From CAYUVA01 sp964448115 [NCBI: uncultured bacterium] (GTDB taxonomy: Bacteria > CAYUVA01), in NCBI GenBank assembly GCA_964448115.1, contig CAYUVA010000002.1:105080-169079 (forward strand): a stretch of DNA of 64,000 nucleotides, read 5' to 3'. Shown here one piece after another: positions 28,642 to 37,600 of the stretch. The translations under genes and the position numbers were made by a program. The notes under the pieces are model-generated. The model made no database searches. It worked only from the letters and a program-made list of their open reading frames with translations, and was not told the origin of the DNA. Numbering within the stretch: the first letter of the stretch is position 1; each line of letters opens with the position of its first letter.

Positions 28642-30939
28642 ATCGGCGCGGAAACAAAGCGGTCCTCATGCCAGATTCATGTGCGCGGGGTCGTGCAAGG
28701 TGTCGGGTTCAGACCCTTTATCTATAGGCTTGCGAAAAGGATCGGCTTGACTGGGGCGGTGTATAACGACTCCAGCGGCGTAACCATAATCGCCCAGGGT
28801 ATATCAGAGAAGATCGACCGCCTCATCGAGCTTATCCAGCATGAGCATCCCCCTCTGGCTCGCATCGATGATATCGAGATCGCCGCGGTTGAGCAGCCGA
28901 TTAACTACCAGGGCTTTCATATTCAAAAAAGCGATACAGACGGCACAATCGAAGCGGTCATAGCACCCGATATAGCTACCTGTCCGCGCTGCCTCGGGGA
29001 TATATTCGATCCCGGTAATCGGCGCTATCTTTATCCGTTCACCAACTGCACCGACTGCGGTCCTCGCTACAGCATCATCCTGGACCTCCCTTATGATCGC
29101 AGCAATACGACAATGCGGGGCTTTCAGATGTGCGAACGCTGCCAGGCGGAGTATCACGATCCTATTGATCGACGCTTCCACGCCCAGCCGAACGCATGCC
29201 CTGATTGCGGACCTTATGTCAGCCTCTGGGATAGGCAAGGCAAAACGCTGGCTGTAAGGCATGATGCTATTGTCGCCGCCTGCAAGGCGATCAAGCAGGG
29301 GGCAATCGTGGCTGTCAAGGGATTAGGCGGATTTCAACTCGTAGCCGATGCTAGCAATGACGAGGCGGTGACCAGGCTGCGTGAGCTTAAACAGCGCGAA
29401 CAGAAGCCGTTTGCGGTGATGTTTCCCTCGATGAATGTTCTGCTTGATTATTGCATACTCACTCGGCTGCAAAGTGGACTGCTTCTGGGCAGGGAAAGCC
29501 CGATAGTGCTGGCGCATAAGAGGTCAGCGGGTAAAAAATTATCATCCCAGATCGCACCTGGTAACCCATATCTCGGCGTTATGCTCCCTTATACACCTTT
29601 GCACCATATATTGATGCACCTGCTCGGCATTGCGGTGGTGGCTACCAGTGGCAATATCTCCCATGAGCCGATCTGCATTGATGAGCACGAAGCGCTGAGC
29701 CGATTGGGGGGCATAGCGGACCTGTTCCTGGCACATAATCGCCCCATTGCCCGCCATGTCGATGACTCTGTAGTGCGAGTAATCGCTGGTCAGCCGATGA
29801 TCCTTCGCAGGGCGCGCGGTTATGCTCCTTTGCCGATACAGGTGAACTTGGAGGTTAAAGCGGTAGCACTCGGTGCCCACCTGAAGAACACGGTCGCCGT
29901 TTCAATGGGTAAGGATGCCTTCATAAGCCAGCATATCGGGGATCTGGAGACCGAGCAGGCGTTCCAAGCCTTCAAGCGAACGATCGCAGACCTGATCATT
30001 CTGAACCGTTGCCAGCCAGAGGTTGTTCTCTGCGATGCGCATCCCGACTATCTTTCGACCGTACATGCGCGCTCGATGGAACTACCTGTGGTCGCCGTGC
30101 AGCACCATCACGCCCACATACTTGCCTGCATGGCGGAGAATGGCTTGCAGCCGCCCTGCCTTGGCATTGCCTGGGATGGCACCGGCTACGGCGGTGATGG
30201 CACGATCTGGGGCGGTGAATTCCTGCGCATCAATAGCAATGGCGACTACGAGCGGGTGGCGCATTTAAGGCATTTTCCCCTACCTGGCGCAGAGCTAGCT
30301 ATAAAGGAGCCGCGCAGAGCAGCCCTGGGATTGATCTACCAATTGGTAGGTTTATATCCCATCTATTATTCTCGGTTGCATCGCTTCCTGGCTTCTGCCT
30401 TCACCAACACAGAGCTTTCTATATTGCTTACCATGCTGAAAAAACGCATAAACTCCCCGCTCACCAGCAGCATAGGCAGGCTCTTTGATGCGGTAGCTGC
30501 CCTGTGCCGGCTTCGTTATATCAACAGCTTCGAGGGGCAGGCTGCCATGGAGCTTGAACATGCCATTGAGCAGGTGCAAACTACCGAGGCTTATAACATC
30601 AACATCGATGCTGGCAACACAGGCACGATCATCGACCATGCGCCCTTGATACAGGGCATACTTGATGATCTTGGCGATTGTGTACCGATAAGCATTATAA
30701 GTGCCCGATTTCACAATACCCTGATAGCCGCCGCGGTGCAGCTTGCCGAGAGGGTAGGCTTGCAATACGTAGCGCTGAGCGGAGGCTGCTTCCAGAACCG
30801 CTACCTTAGCCAGCGGATGATTGCAGCGCTGCAAGGTGCCGGCTTCAAGGTCTTCACCCATCGCTTGGTACCTACCAATGACGGGGGCATTTCTTTGGGT
30901 CAGCTTGCATATCTAGCTTATAAAGGAAAGGAAGGATAG
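28642..30939 (+). CDS. hypF: Carbamoyltransferase HypF
   Basis: HypF makes the cyanide ligands of the NiFe site from carbamoyl phosphate. Domains in order: acylphosphatase-like (CQIHVRGVVQGVGFRPF), two zinc-finger pairs (CPRCLGDIFDP, CTDCGPRYS, CERCQAEYHDP, CPDCGP), a YrdC-like domain (AIVAVKGLGGFQLVADA), and a Kae1-like domain (VQHHHAHILACMAENGL, GIAWDGTGYGGDGT). Length is typical at about 765 residues. The start is unusual. The acylphosphatase strand begins upstream of the first usable GTG (28681), yet in frame only ATC (28642) sits 9 bases after a strong AGAAAGGGGGAG. Either a rare AUC start is used or there is a base error; the in-frame TAA at 28633 bars anything further upstream. Confidence 0.9.
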   Translation: MGAETKRSSCQIHVRGVVQGVGFRPFIYRLAKRIGLTGAVYNDSSGVTIIAQGISEKIDRLIELIQHEHPPLARIDDIEIAAVEQPINYQGFHIQKSDTDGTIEAVIAPDIATCPRCLGDIFDPGNRRYLYPFTNCTDCGPRYSIILDLPYDRSNTTMRGFQMCERCQAEYHDPIDRRFHAQPNACPDCGPYVSLWDRQGKTLAVRHDAIVAACKAIKQGAIVAVKGLGGFQLVADASNDEAVTRLRELKQREQKPFAVMFPSMNVLLDYCILTRLQSGLLLGRESPIVLAHKRSAGKKLSSQIAPGNPYLGVMLPYTPLHHILMHLLGIAVVATSGNISHEPICIDEHEALSRLGGIADLFLAHNRPIARHVDDSVVRVIAGQPMILRRARGYAPLPIQVNLEVKAVALGAHLKNTVAVSMGKDAFISQHIGDLETEQAFQAFKRTIADLIILNRCQPEVVLCDAHPDYLSTVHARSMELPVVAVQHHHAHILACMAENGLQPPCLGIAWDGTGYGGDGTIWGGEFLRINSNGDYERVAHLRHFPLPGAELAIKEPRRAALGLIYQLVGLYPIYYSRLHRFLASAFTNTELSILLTMLKKRINSPLTSSIGRLFDAVAALCRLRYINSFEGQAAMELEHAIEQVQTTEAYNINIDAGNTGTIIDHAPLIQGILDDLGDCVPISIISARFHNTLIAAAVQLAERVGLQYVALSGGCFQNRYLSQRMIAALQGAGFKVFTHRLVPTNDGGISLGQLAYLAYKGKEG

Positions 30940-30940
30940 C

Positions 30941-31183
30941 ATGTGCCTCGCAATACCGGGCAGGATAATCGAGATCGCTGATCTTGAGCCACTTACTCGC
31001 AGCGGCAAGGTCAGCTTCGAGGGGATGATCAAAACGGTAAATCTCTCCTTTGTCCCTGATGCGAAAGTTGGGGATTATGTCATCGTGCATGCTGGTTTTG
31101 CCATAAGCATCCTCGATGAGGTGGCTGCTATGCAGACCCTGCAACTGCTGGGGGATATGCCCCTGGATGAGACGGAGCCTTGA
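30941..31183 (+). CDS. hypC: Hydrogenase assembly chaperone HypC
   Basis: An 80-residue small chaperone that holds the Fe(CN)2CO group with HypD and delivers it to the large subunit. It starts with the invariant MCLAIPGRIIEI, in which Cys2 and the following motif are functional, and contains VGDYVIVHAGFAISILDE. AAGGAAGGA precedes ATG 30941, two bases after the hypF stop. The stop is 1 bp from the hypD ATG, so these genes are tightly coupled. Confidence 0.95.
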   Translation: MCLAIPGRIIEIADLEPLTRSGKVSFEGMIKTVNLSFVPDAKVGDYVIVHAGFAISILDEVAAMQTLQLLGDMPLDETEP

Positions 31184-31184
31184 T

Positions 31185-32270
31185 ATGCGATTTGTGTCCG
31201 AGTTCAGGGATGGCGAGAAGGCAAAGCGCCTGGTCCAATCCATAAATGCCCTCGCCACTTTTGATTGCACTATAATGGAGATCTGCGGCGGACAAACCCA
31301 CACCATACTCCGCTATGGGATAGATACCCTATTGCAGCGCAATATAACCCTGGTGCACGGACCCGGCTGTCCGGTCTGCGTAACCTCGCCGCAGCTTATC
31401 GACCAAGCTCAGCAGGTCGCACGCCAACCCGGGGTCATCTTCTGCTCTTATGGCGATATGCTGCGTGTCCCAGGCTCAGATGGCGACCTTCTAGCAGCCA
31501 GGGCAGATGGCGCCGATATCCGGGTGGTGTACTCGCCCTTGGATGCACTCGAGGTAGCCATAAGGAATCCTGGAGCGCAGGTGGTCTTTTTTTCCATCGG
31601 CTTCGAGACCACCGCGCCGATGAGCGCAATGACCCTGCTCAAGGCACGGCGGCTTGGAGTATCGAATTTCTCGATAATATGTGCTCACTACCTGGTCATG
31701 CCGGCAATGGAGGCGATCCTCGATTCGGATCGATCGGTGATCGATGGTTTCCTCGCTGCAGGTCATGTCTGTACAATTACCGGTTATCACGGTTATCAAC
31801 GGCTGAGCGAGCGTTATGGAGTGCCAATCGTGGTTACCGGCTTCGAGCCGGTCGATATTTTGCTCGGCATAGAGGCTTGCCTGCGTTGTCTAGCCGAGGA
31901 TAAGCCGCTGGTGGTAAATAGATATGCTCGATCAGTCAAGGCGGATGGCAACCGCCAGGCACTCAATGCAATAAACAGGGTATTCTCAGTTACAGACCGC
32001 AGTTGGCGCGGCATCGGGCTCATACCCGATAGCGGGCTGCAACTGCGCGAGGAATTCGCCAGATTCGATGCTTTAGACAGGTTTGACTTGGATAAAAAGA
32101 CCAATGAGATAAAAAGCGGATGTATTGCTGGCGAGGTGCTAATGGGGATAAAGAAGCCTGTTGAATGCTCTCTCTTTGGCGTAAAGTGCGATCCTCGCAA
32201 CCCATTGGGCGCGCCGATGGTCTCAGCGGAGGGCGCCTGCGCAGCCTACTTCAAATATAAAAAAAGATGA
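31185..32270 (+). CDS. hypD: Hydrogenase formation protein HypD
   Basis: HypD builds the Fe(CN)2CO unit with HypC. The 361-residue protein has IMEICGGQTHTILRYGID (active-site cysteine region), VHGPGCPVCVTSPQ, a FETTAPM segment, and the C-terminal 4Fe-4S site: C in SGCIAGEVL, then ECSLFGVKCDPRNPLG and EGACAAYF. ATG 31185 gives the correct N-terminus; the longer reading frame upstream belongs to hypC in another frame. It ends before a 153-bp gap that contains repeat DNA and the hypE start. Confidence 0.95.
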   Translation: MRFVSEFRDGEKAKRLVQSINALATFDCTIMEICGGQTHTILRYGIDTLLQRNITLVHGPGCPVCVTSPQLIDQAQQVARQPGVIFCSYGDMLRVPGSDGDLLAARADGADIRVVYSPLDALEVAIRNPGAQVVFFSIGFETTAPMSAMTLLKARRLGVSNFSIICAHYLVMPAMEAILDSDRSVIDGFLAAGHVCTITGYHGYQRLSERYGVPIVVTGFEPVDILLGIEACLRCLAEDKPLVVNRYARSVKADGNRQALNAINRVFSVTDRSWRGIGLIPDSGLQLREEFARFDALDRFDLDKKTNEIKSGCIAGEVLMGIKKPVECSLFGVKCDPRNPLGAPMVSAEGACAAYFKYKKR

Positions 32271-32314
32271 TTGAGCTGGCGGTTGATGGCTATGGTTTAG
32301 GTTGATTGCATTAT

Positions 32315-32372
32315 AACAACCAAGGCGAAAAGTAAACAGGAGTCAAATCGTGGTACCATGAATTAGTGATAC
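32315..32372 (+). repeat. Degenerate composite repeat between hypD and hypE
   Basis: AACAACCAAGGCGAAAAG (32315-32332) resembles the CACCAAGGC element. From 32350 the 8-bp units GTGGTACC, ATGAATTA, GTGATAC follow in register. This is the same order (AAGGC-type then GTGRTACC units) as upstream of asd. It separates hypE from hypD by 153 bp, the widest gap in the maturation genes. Confidence 0.45.
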
Positions 32373-32423
32373 AGTAAAGAGTTGATGACTGAGGGAGTTA
32401 CAATGGAATTAGGATAGGAGAAA

Positions 32424-33479
32424 ATGAGTAAAGAAAAGAAATTAGATATCTCATGCCCGATGCCAGTAGGCAGCTATACACGGATAACCCTGGCTCATGG
32501 CGGGGGCGGAAGGCTGACCCGGGACCTGATCCAAAGGCTCTTTAAACCGCTATTCAACAACCGCCACCTCAGCGAAGACCATGATGGGGCTGAGTTCAAC
32601 ATCGATGATGCGCGCCTTGCGTTCACCACTGATTCTTATGTCGTACAACCGCTATACTTCCCTGGCGGAGACATCGGCAGCCTTAGCGTCCATGGCACCA
32701 TAAACGATCTTGCGATGTGTGGAGCCAAGCCGCTCTATATCTCAGCCGGCTTAATCATAGAGGAGGGCTTGGAACTGGAAATCCTGCAAGATATCACTCA
32801 AAGCATGGCGGCAGCAGCAGCTAAAGCCAATGTCTCCGTGGTAACCGGCGATACCAAGGTAGTGCAAAAGGGAAGGGGGGACAGGCTCTATATAAACACC
32901 GCTGGCATCGGCATCATCGATCACCAGCGAGTTATTTCTCCGTCGAACATCCAGCTTGGAGACCAAATCCTGCTCAGCGGCGATATAGGACGCCATGGTA
33001 TCGCGGTGATCTCGGTACGCGAAGGTCTGGAGTTTGAGAGCACCATTAAAAGCGACTCGGCGGACCTGAGCAAAATGGCATTGGCGCTTCTTGATGCAGG
33101 CTGCGAGGTGCACTGCATGAGAGACTGCACGCGCGGGGGATTGGCTACGGCACTGGTTGAGCTTGCCGAGGCTAGCGCTCTCTCCATTCGCATCGAGGAG
33201 AAAAAGATCCCGATTAACACCCAGGTTATGGCTGCCTGCGAGATACTCGGATTCGACCCCCTCTATGTAGCCTGCGAGGGGAGATTCATTGCCTTTGTTG
33301 CTTTAAAGGATGCTGATATAGCGCTTTCGATAATGCGGCAGAACCAGCTTGGAGCCAAGGCGAGTATCATCGGCGAGGTTATCGATAAAAAGGGAGCTGA
33401 GGTCATCTTAAGAACCCAGATCGGCACGGATAGGATAATCGATATGCAAAGCGGGGAGCAGCTACCCAGGATATGTTGA
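32424..33479 (+). CDS. hypE: Carbamoyl dehydratase HypE
   Basis: HypE dehydrates the thiocarbamate received from HypF to thiocyanate on its C-terminal cysteine. The 351-residue product has the PurM-like nucleotide loop LAHGGGGRLTRDL and the segments FNIDDARLAFTTDSYVVQPL, VHGTINDLAMCGAKP and MRDCTRGGLATALVELAE. It ends in the required PRIC, so the acceptor cysteine is in place. ATG 32424 follows a GGAG-type site. Unlike the other hyp genes it is set off by a repeat-containing gap and followed by another repeat, so it may be separately expressed. Confidence 0.95.
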   Translation: MSKEKKLDISCPMPVGSYTRITLAHGGGGRLTRDLIQRLFKPLFNNRHLSEDHDGAEFNIDDARLAFTTDSYVVQPLYFPGGDIGSLSVHGTINDLAMCGAKPLYISAGLIIEEGLELEILQDITQSMAAAAAKANVSVVTGDTKVVQKGRGDRLYINTAGIGIIDHQRVISPSNIQLGDQILLSGDIGRHGIAVISVREGLEFESTIKSDSADLSKMALALLDAGCEVHCMRDCTRGGLATALVELAEASALSIRIEEKKIPINTQVMAACEILGFDPLYVACEGRFIAFVALKDADIALSIMRQNQLGAKASIIGEVIDKKGAEVILRTQIGTDRIIDMQSGEQLPRIC

Positions 33480-33510
33480 TGGCATAGGCATGAGGGTTTA
33501 GGCTTGAGGG

Positions 33511-33552
33511 TTTCTTAGCCACCAAGGCACTAAGACACAAAGAGGAGAAAGG
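33511..33552 (+). repeat. CCACCAAGGCAC / ACACAAAG repeat downstream of hypE
   Basis: This A-rich segment contains TTAGCCACCAAGGCACTAAG followed by ACACAAAGAGGAG. Its core CCACCAAGGCAC is shared with 3336-3347 (minus strand). Its AAGGCAC...AGACACAAAG pattern matches the complement of 21719-21757 and 21799-21823. It lies in the 96-bp gap between hypE and the convergent nuclease-like gene. Similar CCAAGGCACAAAGACACAAAG-type strings occur in many bacterial genomes as dispersed repeats (recalled, not searched). Confidence 0.5.
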
Positions 33553-33575
33553 ATATAATCCAGCCACCCTATTTA

Positions 33576-34532
33576 TTATGTATCGTTGGATGGGGCGATG
33601 GATTCCAAGATCGACTGCACCATGCCCTCAAATTCGTTTATGGAGCTGGCGGTCATGTTCGCCTGCTTGGCTTTCAAGGCAGCATACTCGTCGTTATCGA
33701 TAAACTCAGAACATAGTAGGATTGAATGGCTACGATCCTTGCAGATCAACTTGCTTATATTGCTGTACTTGGGGAGCTGATAATTGTATTCCTCGGTGGT
33801 TTTTGCCTCCACCCAAACCAGGTCATCATCGCCGACCAGCAGGCAGATATCGAGGTCGAACTGGTCATCGTTAGGCAGCCTTATCTGTGCGCGGCTGAGC
33901 AAATCCATGCTAATACGGCTCTGGTAATTGCCCATCAGCTCCTGGATTATCGAGTATGCAGCCAGTTCCAGCCACTCGCCGGTGAAAAAATTGATCCCTA
34001 AAGGAGTTGCCGGCGGGTCACAATACAGTTTATAGTAAGGGCTTCGCTTGTAGTGATATCTGGGCAGCAAGCCTGCCTTGTGCGCCAGGTTGGCAAGCAG
34101 GGTAATATCGGATATCTCTTCCTGCGATTTGCCATTAAGATCCATGTAAACACTTACTCCCTTTCCTTGGAACCGCTTCAGCTTGTAAAGGAACTCCCTG
34201 ACATTATGGTATTTCTTGAAGACTACATCGGCGAGGGTCAGAAGAGCTTTTTCCTCCTCGCTTACCTCCAATACATTTACTACCTCGATATTCTTTTTTG
34301 CAAGGTACTCCTGGACAGAGGTTCCACATGATCCGGCTGCCTGAACCGCTTCATCGACTTGATCTTCGGATGGTTCGGTCTCTGTTGCAGGCTGCTCAAA
34401 GGGTGCCTTTTTTCCAATGCTGCTTATTTCGATGTCCATCCCGCTCTTTGATAATTCGTTAAAGATCCTAGATGCCTCGCCAAACAGGTTAGCAAGGCGC
34501 TTAAAGTATTGCTTAGTATCATCGGTTGCCAT
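33576..34532 (-). CDS. PD-(D/E)XK nuclease-like protein, Card1/Can2-type C-terminal domain
   Basis: A 318-residue protein. The N-terminal 70 residues are helical with a Pro/Glu-rich linker. The C-terminal part (about 190-300) has GINFFTGEWLELAAYSIIQE, then QFDLDICLLVGDDDLVWVEA, KTTEEYN and LCSE. The order Gly-x-Trp-Leu-Glu, Asp-x-Asp, then Glu-Ala-Lys matches the PD-(D/E)XK core of DUF1887 (Card1/Can2) nucleases that follow a CARF sensor in type III CRISPR systems. I see no CARF domain: the middle (about 95-170) has a Rossmann-like stretch but no recognised ligand loop. No CRISPR or cas gene is present. ATG 34532 follows AAAGGA. It is divergent from the AMP-ligase fusion. Confidence 0.6.
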   Translation of the reverse strand: MATDDTKQYFKRLANLFGEASRIFNELSKSGMDIEISSIGKKAPFEQPATETEPSEDQVDEAVQAAGSCGTSVQEYLAKKNIEVVNVLEVSEEEKALLTLADVVFKKYHNVREFLYKLKRFQGKGVSVYMDLNGKSQEEISDITLLANLAHKAGLLPRYHYKRSPYYKLYCDPPATPLGINFFTGEWLELAAYSIIQELMGNYQSRISMDLLSRAQIRLPNDDQFDLDICLLVGDDDLVWVEAKTTEEYNYQLPKYSNISKLICKDRSHSILLCSEFIDNDEYAALKAKQANMTASSINEFEGMVQSILESIAPSNDT

Positions 34533-34580
34533 AGTCGTCTATCCTTTGTTTTATATTATTGTTAAGATCATCAGCATTCA

Positions 34581-34608
34581 ATTATATGTATTTCATAAAA
34601 AATTGCAA
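34581..34608 (-). promoter_or_regulatory. Promoter for the nuclease-like gene
   Basis: On the minus strand TTGCAA (34608-34603) and a perfect TATAAT (34586-34581) are spaced by 16 bp, about 50 bp before ATG 34532. It lies back-to-back with the plus-strand promoter near 34639. Prediction by eye. Confidence 0.5.
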
Positions 34609-34638
34609 CAGTGAAATATCGATAAATGGATAAGGCGC

Positions 34639-34647
34639 TGGTATAAT
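34639..34647 (+). promoter_or_regulatory. Extended -10 promoter for the AMP-ligase/GNAT fusion gene
   Basis: TGGTATAAT is a perfect extended -10 (TGN plus TATAAT at 34642-34647), 51 bp before ATG 34698. No good -35 is present at 17 bp, as is common for extended -10 promoters. With the minus-strand promoter at 34581-34608 it makes a compact divergent control region. Confidence 0.5.
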
Positions 34648-34697
34648 TACTTCTCAGCTTAATACAAACTTAGACATATACTGGGAAGCGAGAATAG

Positions 34698-37600
34698 ATG
34701 CGCCTGAATGAATTGTTGCAGGGATTGGAGTCCGATGTTGGAGCTTCCTTTGAGGAAACCCAAAAGAAATGTATGGAGATCCTCGATGCGGTCGAGAGCA
34801 TGGTTGATGGCAAGCAGATCGATGCTGAGAACAAGGTTTCTTTGCACCAATTCTTGGATATCAGCAGGAAGAGTCAGTTTCTTTTAGCTCTGCCGAGTAA
34901 GCAACGAGAGCAACGCTGGGTGCAGCTCGTTCTAAAGGCGATCAAGGCTTCAGGATATACATTGCAGACCATGTTTCTTCAAAGAGTCGCTAACTATAGA
35001 TCGATAACAGCTCTACGCACCCTGCGGGATGATGAGATTCGAGATTACAGTTGGTCGTGGCTGCACAGACGAGTCTGCGCCCTTGTCTCAGCTATTGATG
35101 CGATCACTAAAAAGAAGCCAAAGGTAGCCATATTATCAGCCAATTCTATCGAGTCCGCCTGTGTTGACCTTGCTTGTCTCTTTGGTGGAATTTTTGTATC
35201 CCCGCTCGATATACATTTCGACGAGGAAGAGCTTACCAGATTATTCAAAGACTTCAGGTACAACATCGCCTTTGCGGATAACGAGGAGAGGACACTTAGG
35301 TTAATAGAGGTTCGTGAGAGGCTGAGAGCTGACCTGGAGATAATCTGCCTTGGTAGAGAGGAAGTATTTCAATTCAAAGGCATTCGTTACCTTGATCAGT
35401 TGCTATCCGATATGGGGGTTGCCCAACAACTGCCTAGGATTACAGATCCGGATAGGCTGGCAACGGTTATGTTCACCAGTGGATCGACCGGCAAGCCTAA
35501 GGGAGTGGCTTTCACTGACTTCAACATCTTATCAAAACGATTCTGTAGAGCGGCAGCGGTCCCTTTTATCGGGGATGATGATATATTTTTATGCTATCTC
35601 CCCCTTTACCATACCTTTGGCAGATTCCTGGAGCTTATGGGATGCATGTTCTGGGGAGCTATTTATACTTTTGTGGAGGATCTCTCCTCCGAAACGCTGA
35701 TTACTAATATGCAACGAGTGCAGCCGACGGTACTCATCAGCATCCCGCAACGCTGGGAGTATATAAAGGAATGTGCTTATCAACAACTCAACGAGCAATA
35801 TCCAACCGCTGACCAGGAGCATGAGGCACTGCATAAGGTCGTTGGAGGGCGTTTGCGGTGGGGCTTATCCGCCGCCGGCTACCTGCCAGCGGAGACATTT
35901 CGTTTTTTTCAACGCAACGGGGTCGATCTATGCAGTGGTTTCGGCATGACCGAGGCTACCGGAGGGATTACCATGACTCCACCGGGAAGATACAAGGAGG
36001 GAACTGTAGGGATACCCCTTCCTGGCATAGAAGTTCAATTGACCGACAGCGGCGAGATGAGGATCAGGGGGGCTTATGTTGCAAAGTATATAACCAACAT
36101 CGATGAAAAATTAACTTATAAGGACGGCTGGCTATATACCGGAGATATCTTCACCGTTGACCAGGATGGTTATTATACGATCGTAGATAGGGTAAAGGAT
36201 ATCTACAAAAATACCAAAGGACAGACCATAGCCCCCCAGAAGGTTGAAAGCCTATTCAAGGATGTGCCTGGCTTCAAGCGTGTTTTCTTGGTCGGTGATG
36301 GTAAGCCTTACAATACATTGCTTGTGGTGCCGGATCTTGAGGATGATCAACTGGAGCTTGATAAAAGAAGCGATGAAGAGAAAAGAGCTTTCTTCAACTC
36401 GCTTATTCTCTCAGCCAACCGTTCGCTGCCACCCTACATGCGCATAGTGAATTTTGCGATCCTTAATCGAGATTTCTCCATTGAACATGACGAGCTGACT
36501 GCAAAGAAGTCCTATAAACGAAAGAACATAGTGAAAAACTTTGAGCATGTTATCGAACCGATGTATAGGTTGAACGCCCTGGAGCTTTGCAGAAAAGACC
36601 TGAAGGTTGTGATTCCGATCTGGCTCATGCGAGAGCTTGGCGTTACCGAGATGATGCTGGAGCTTGATGAGCAAGGCTTGAAGGCTGATGGATCTATGCT
36701 TCTTCAGATAAAAAGCGAGGAGAAAGCCTCACGCATCGCAATCGGAAAGCTCGCTTACCAGGTCTCAGGGAATGTTATTGATTTAGGATTATTTGTGCGC
36801 AGCCCCTATCTTTATCTTGGCAATCCACCGCTTATGAGAATGGCTAAGGGTAAGGCAGCCTGGGAGCTAGAGCTAAACGGAATCGCGCCCAGGGCTTTTT
36901 TGCCCACAGACCATGACTCAATAGAATCACCTGATATCGATGTCGGGACTCCAGACGAGGAGAAAGCACTAGTTCCAAGCCTACAGAATGCCCACTACTT
37001 TTGTAGCCTTGCCCTGTTGGGAAATCAAGATGTAGCTATCGAAGCAATAAAGGCTTTAGGGAAAATAATGGAACAAAGCTCCCCGCGCTTGCGGGGACTG
37101 ATCCGAAGCCGACTGGAGACCTTGGCTGAACATAGATCCTTCGAGGTACGAAAAAGGGCGTATATTACATTGCTTTTCAGCCAGCCTGATTATGATTACA
37201 GTAATCATTTCCCCGCCTTTATTCGCTCAGGCAAGCAGTTTCTGGATACCGAGGGCATCGAAGAGATCTCTAAACAGAATCTGGAACAAGAAAGGCTTAC
37301 GGCTCTTCGACAAAGACTGAAGCAATATCGAAAAGATATGCGTATGCCATTGGATGAGAAGACCCAGAAGCAGTTCGTTACCCTATACGAGATGTTGATT
37401 ACTTTTGCACACCATCATCCGGAGTACTACGAGAACATAAGAGAGGAATTTGCTTCCTGGATCCTGGAATGCCCGGATGAATACCTATCTAACCTGGCTT
37501 ATCGTTATTTCTTTGACTTAGGTCACTGGTTCGAGAGTTGGATCCGGAGACAATTACCCGGACTGGATCTGCTAGGAGGCAGTTTCTGGGAGTCCAGGAT

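Noticed and set aside
33576-34532. CRISPR-associated effector
   Set aside because: The nuclease-like domain resembles Card1/Can2, but no CARF domain, repeats or cas genes occur, so a CRISPR role is not supported.
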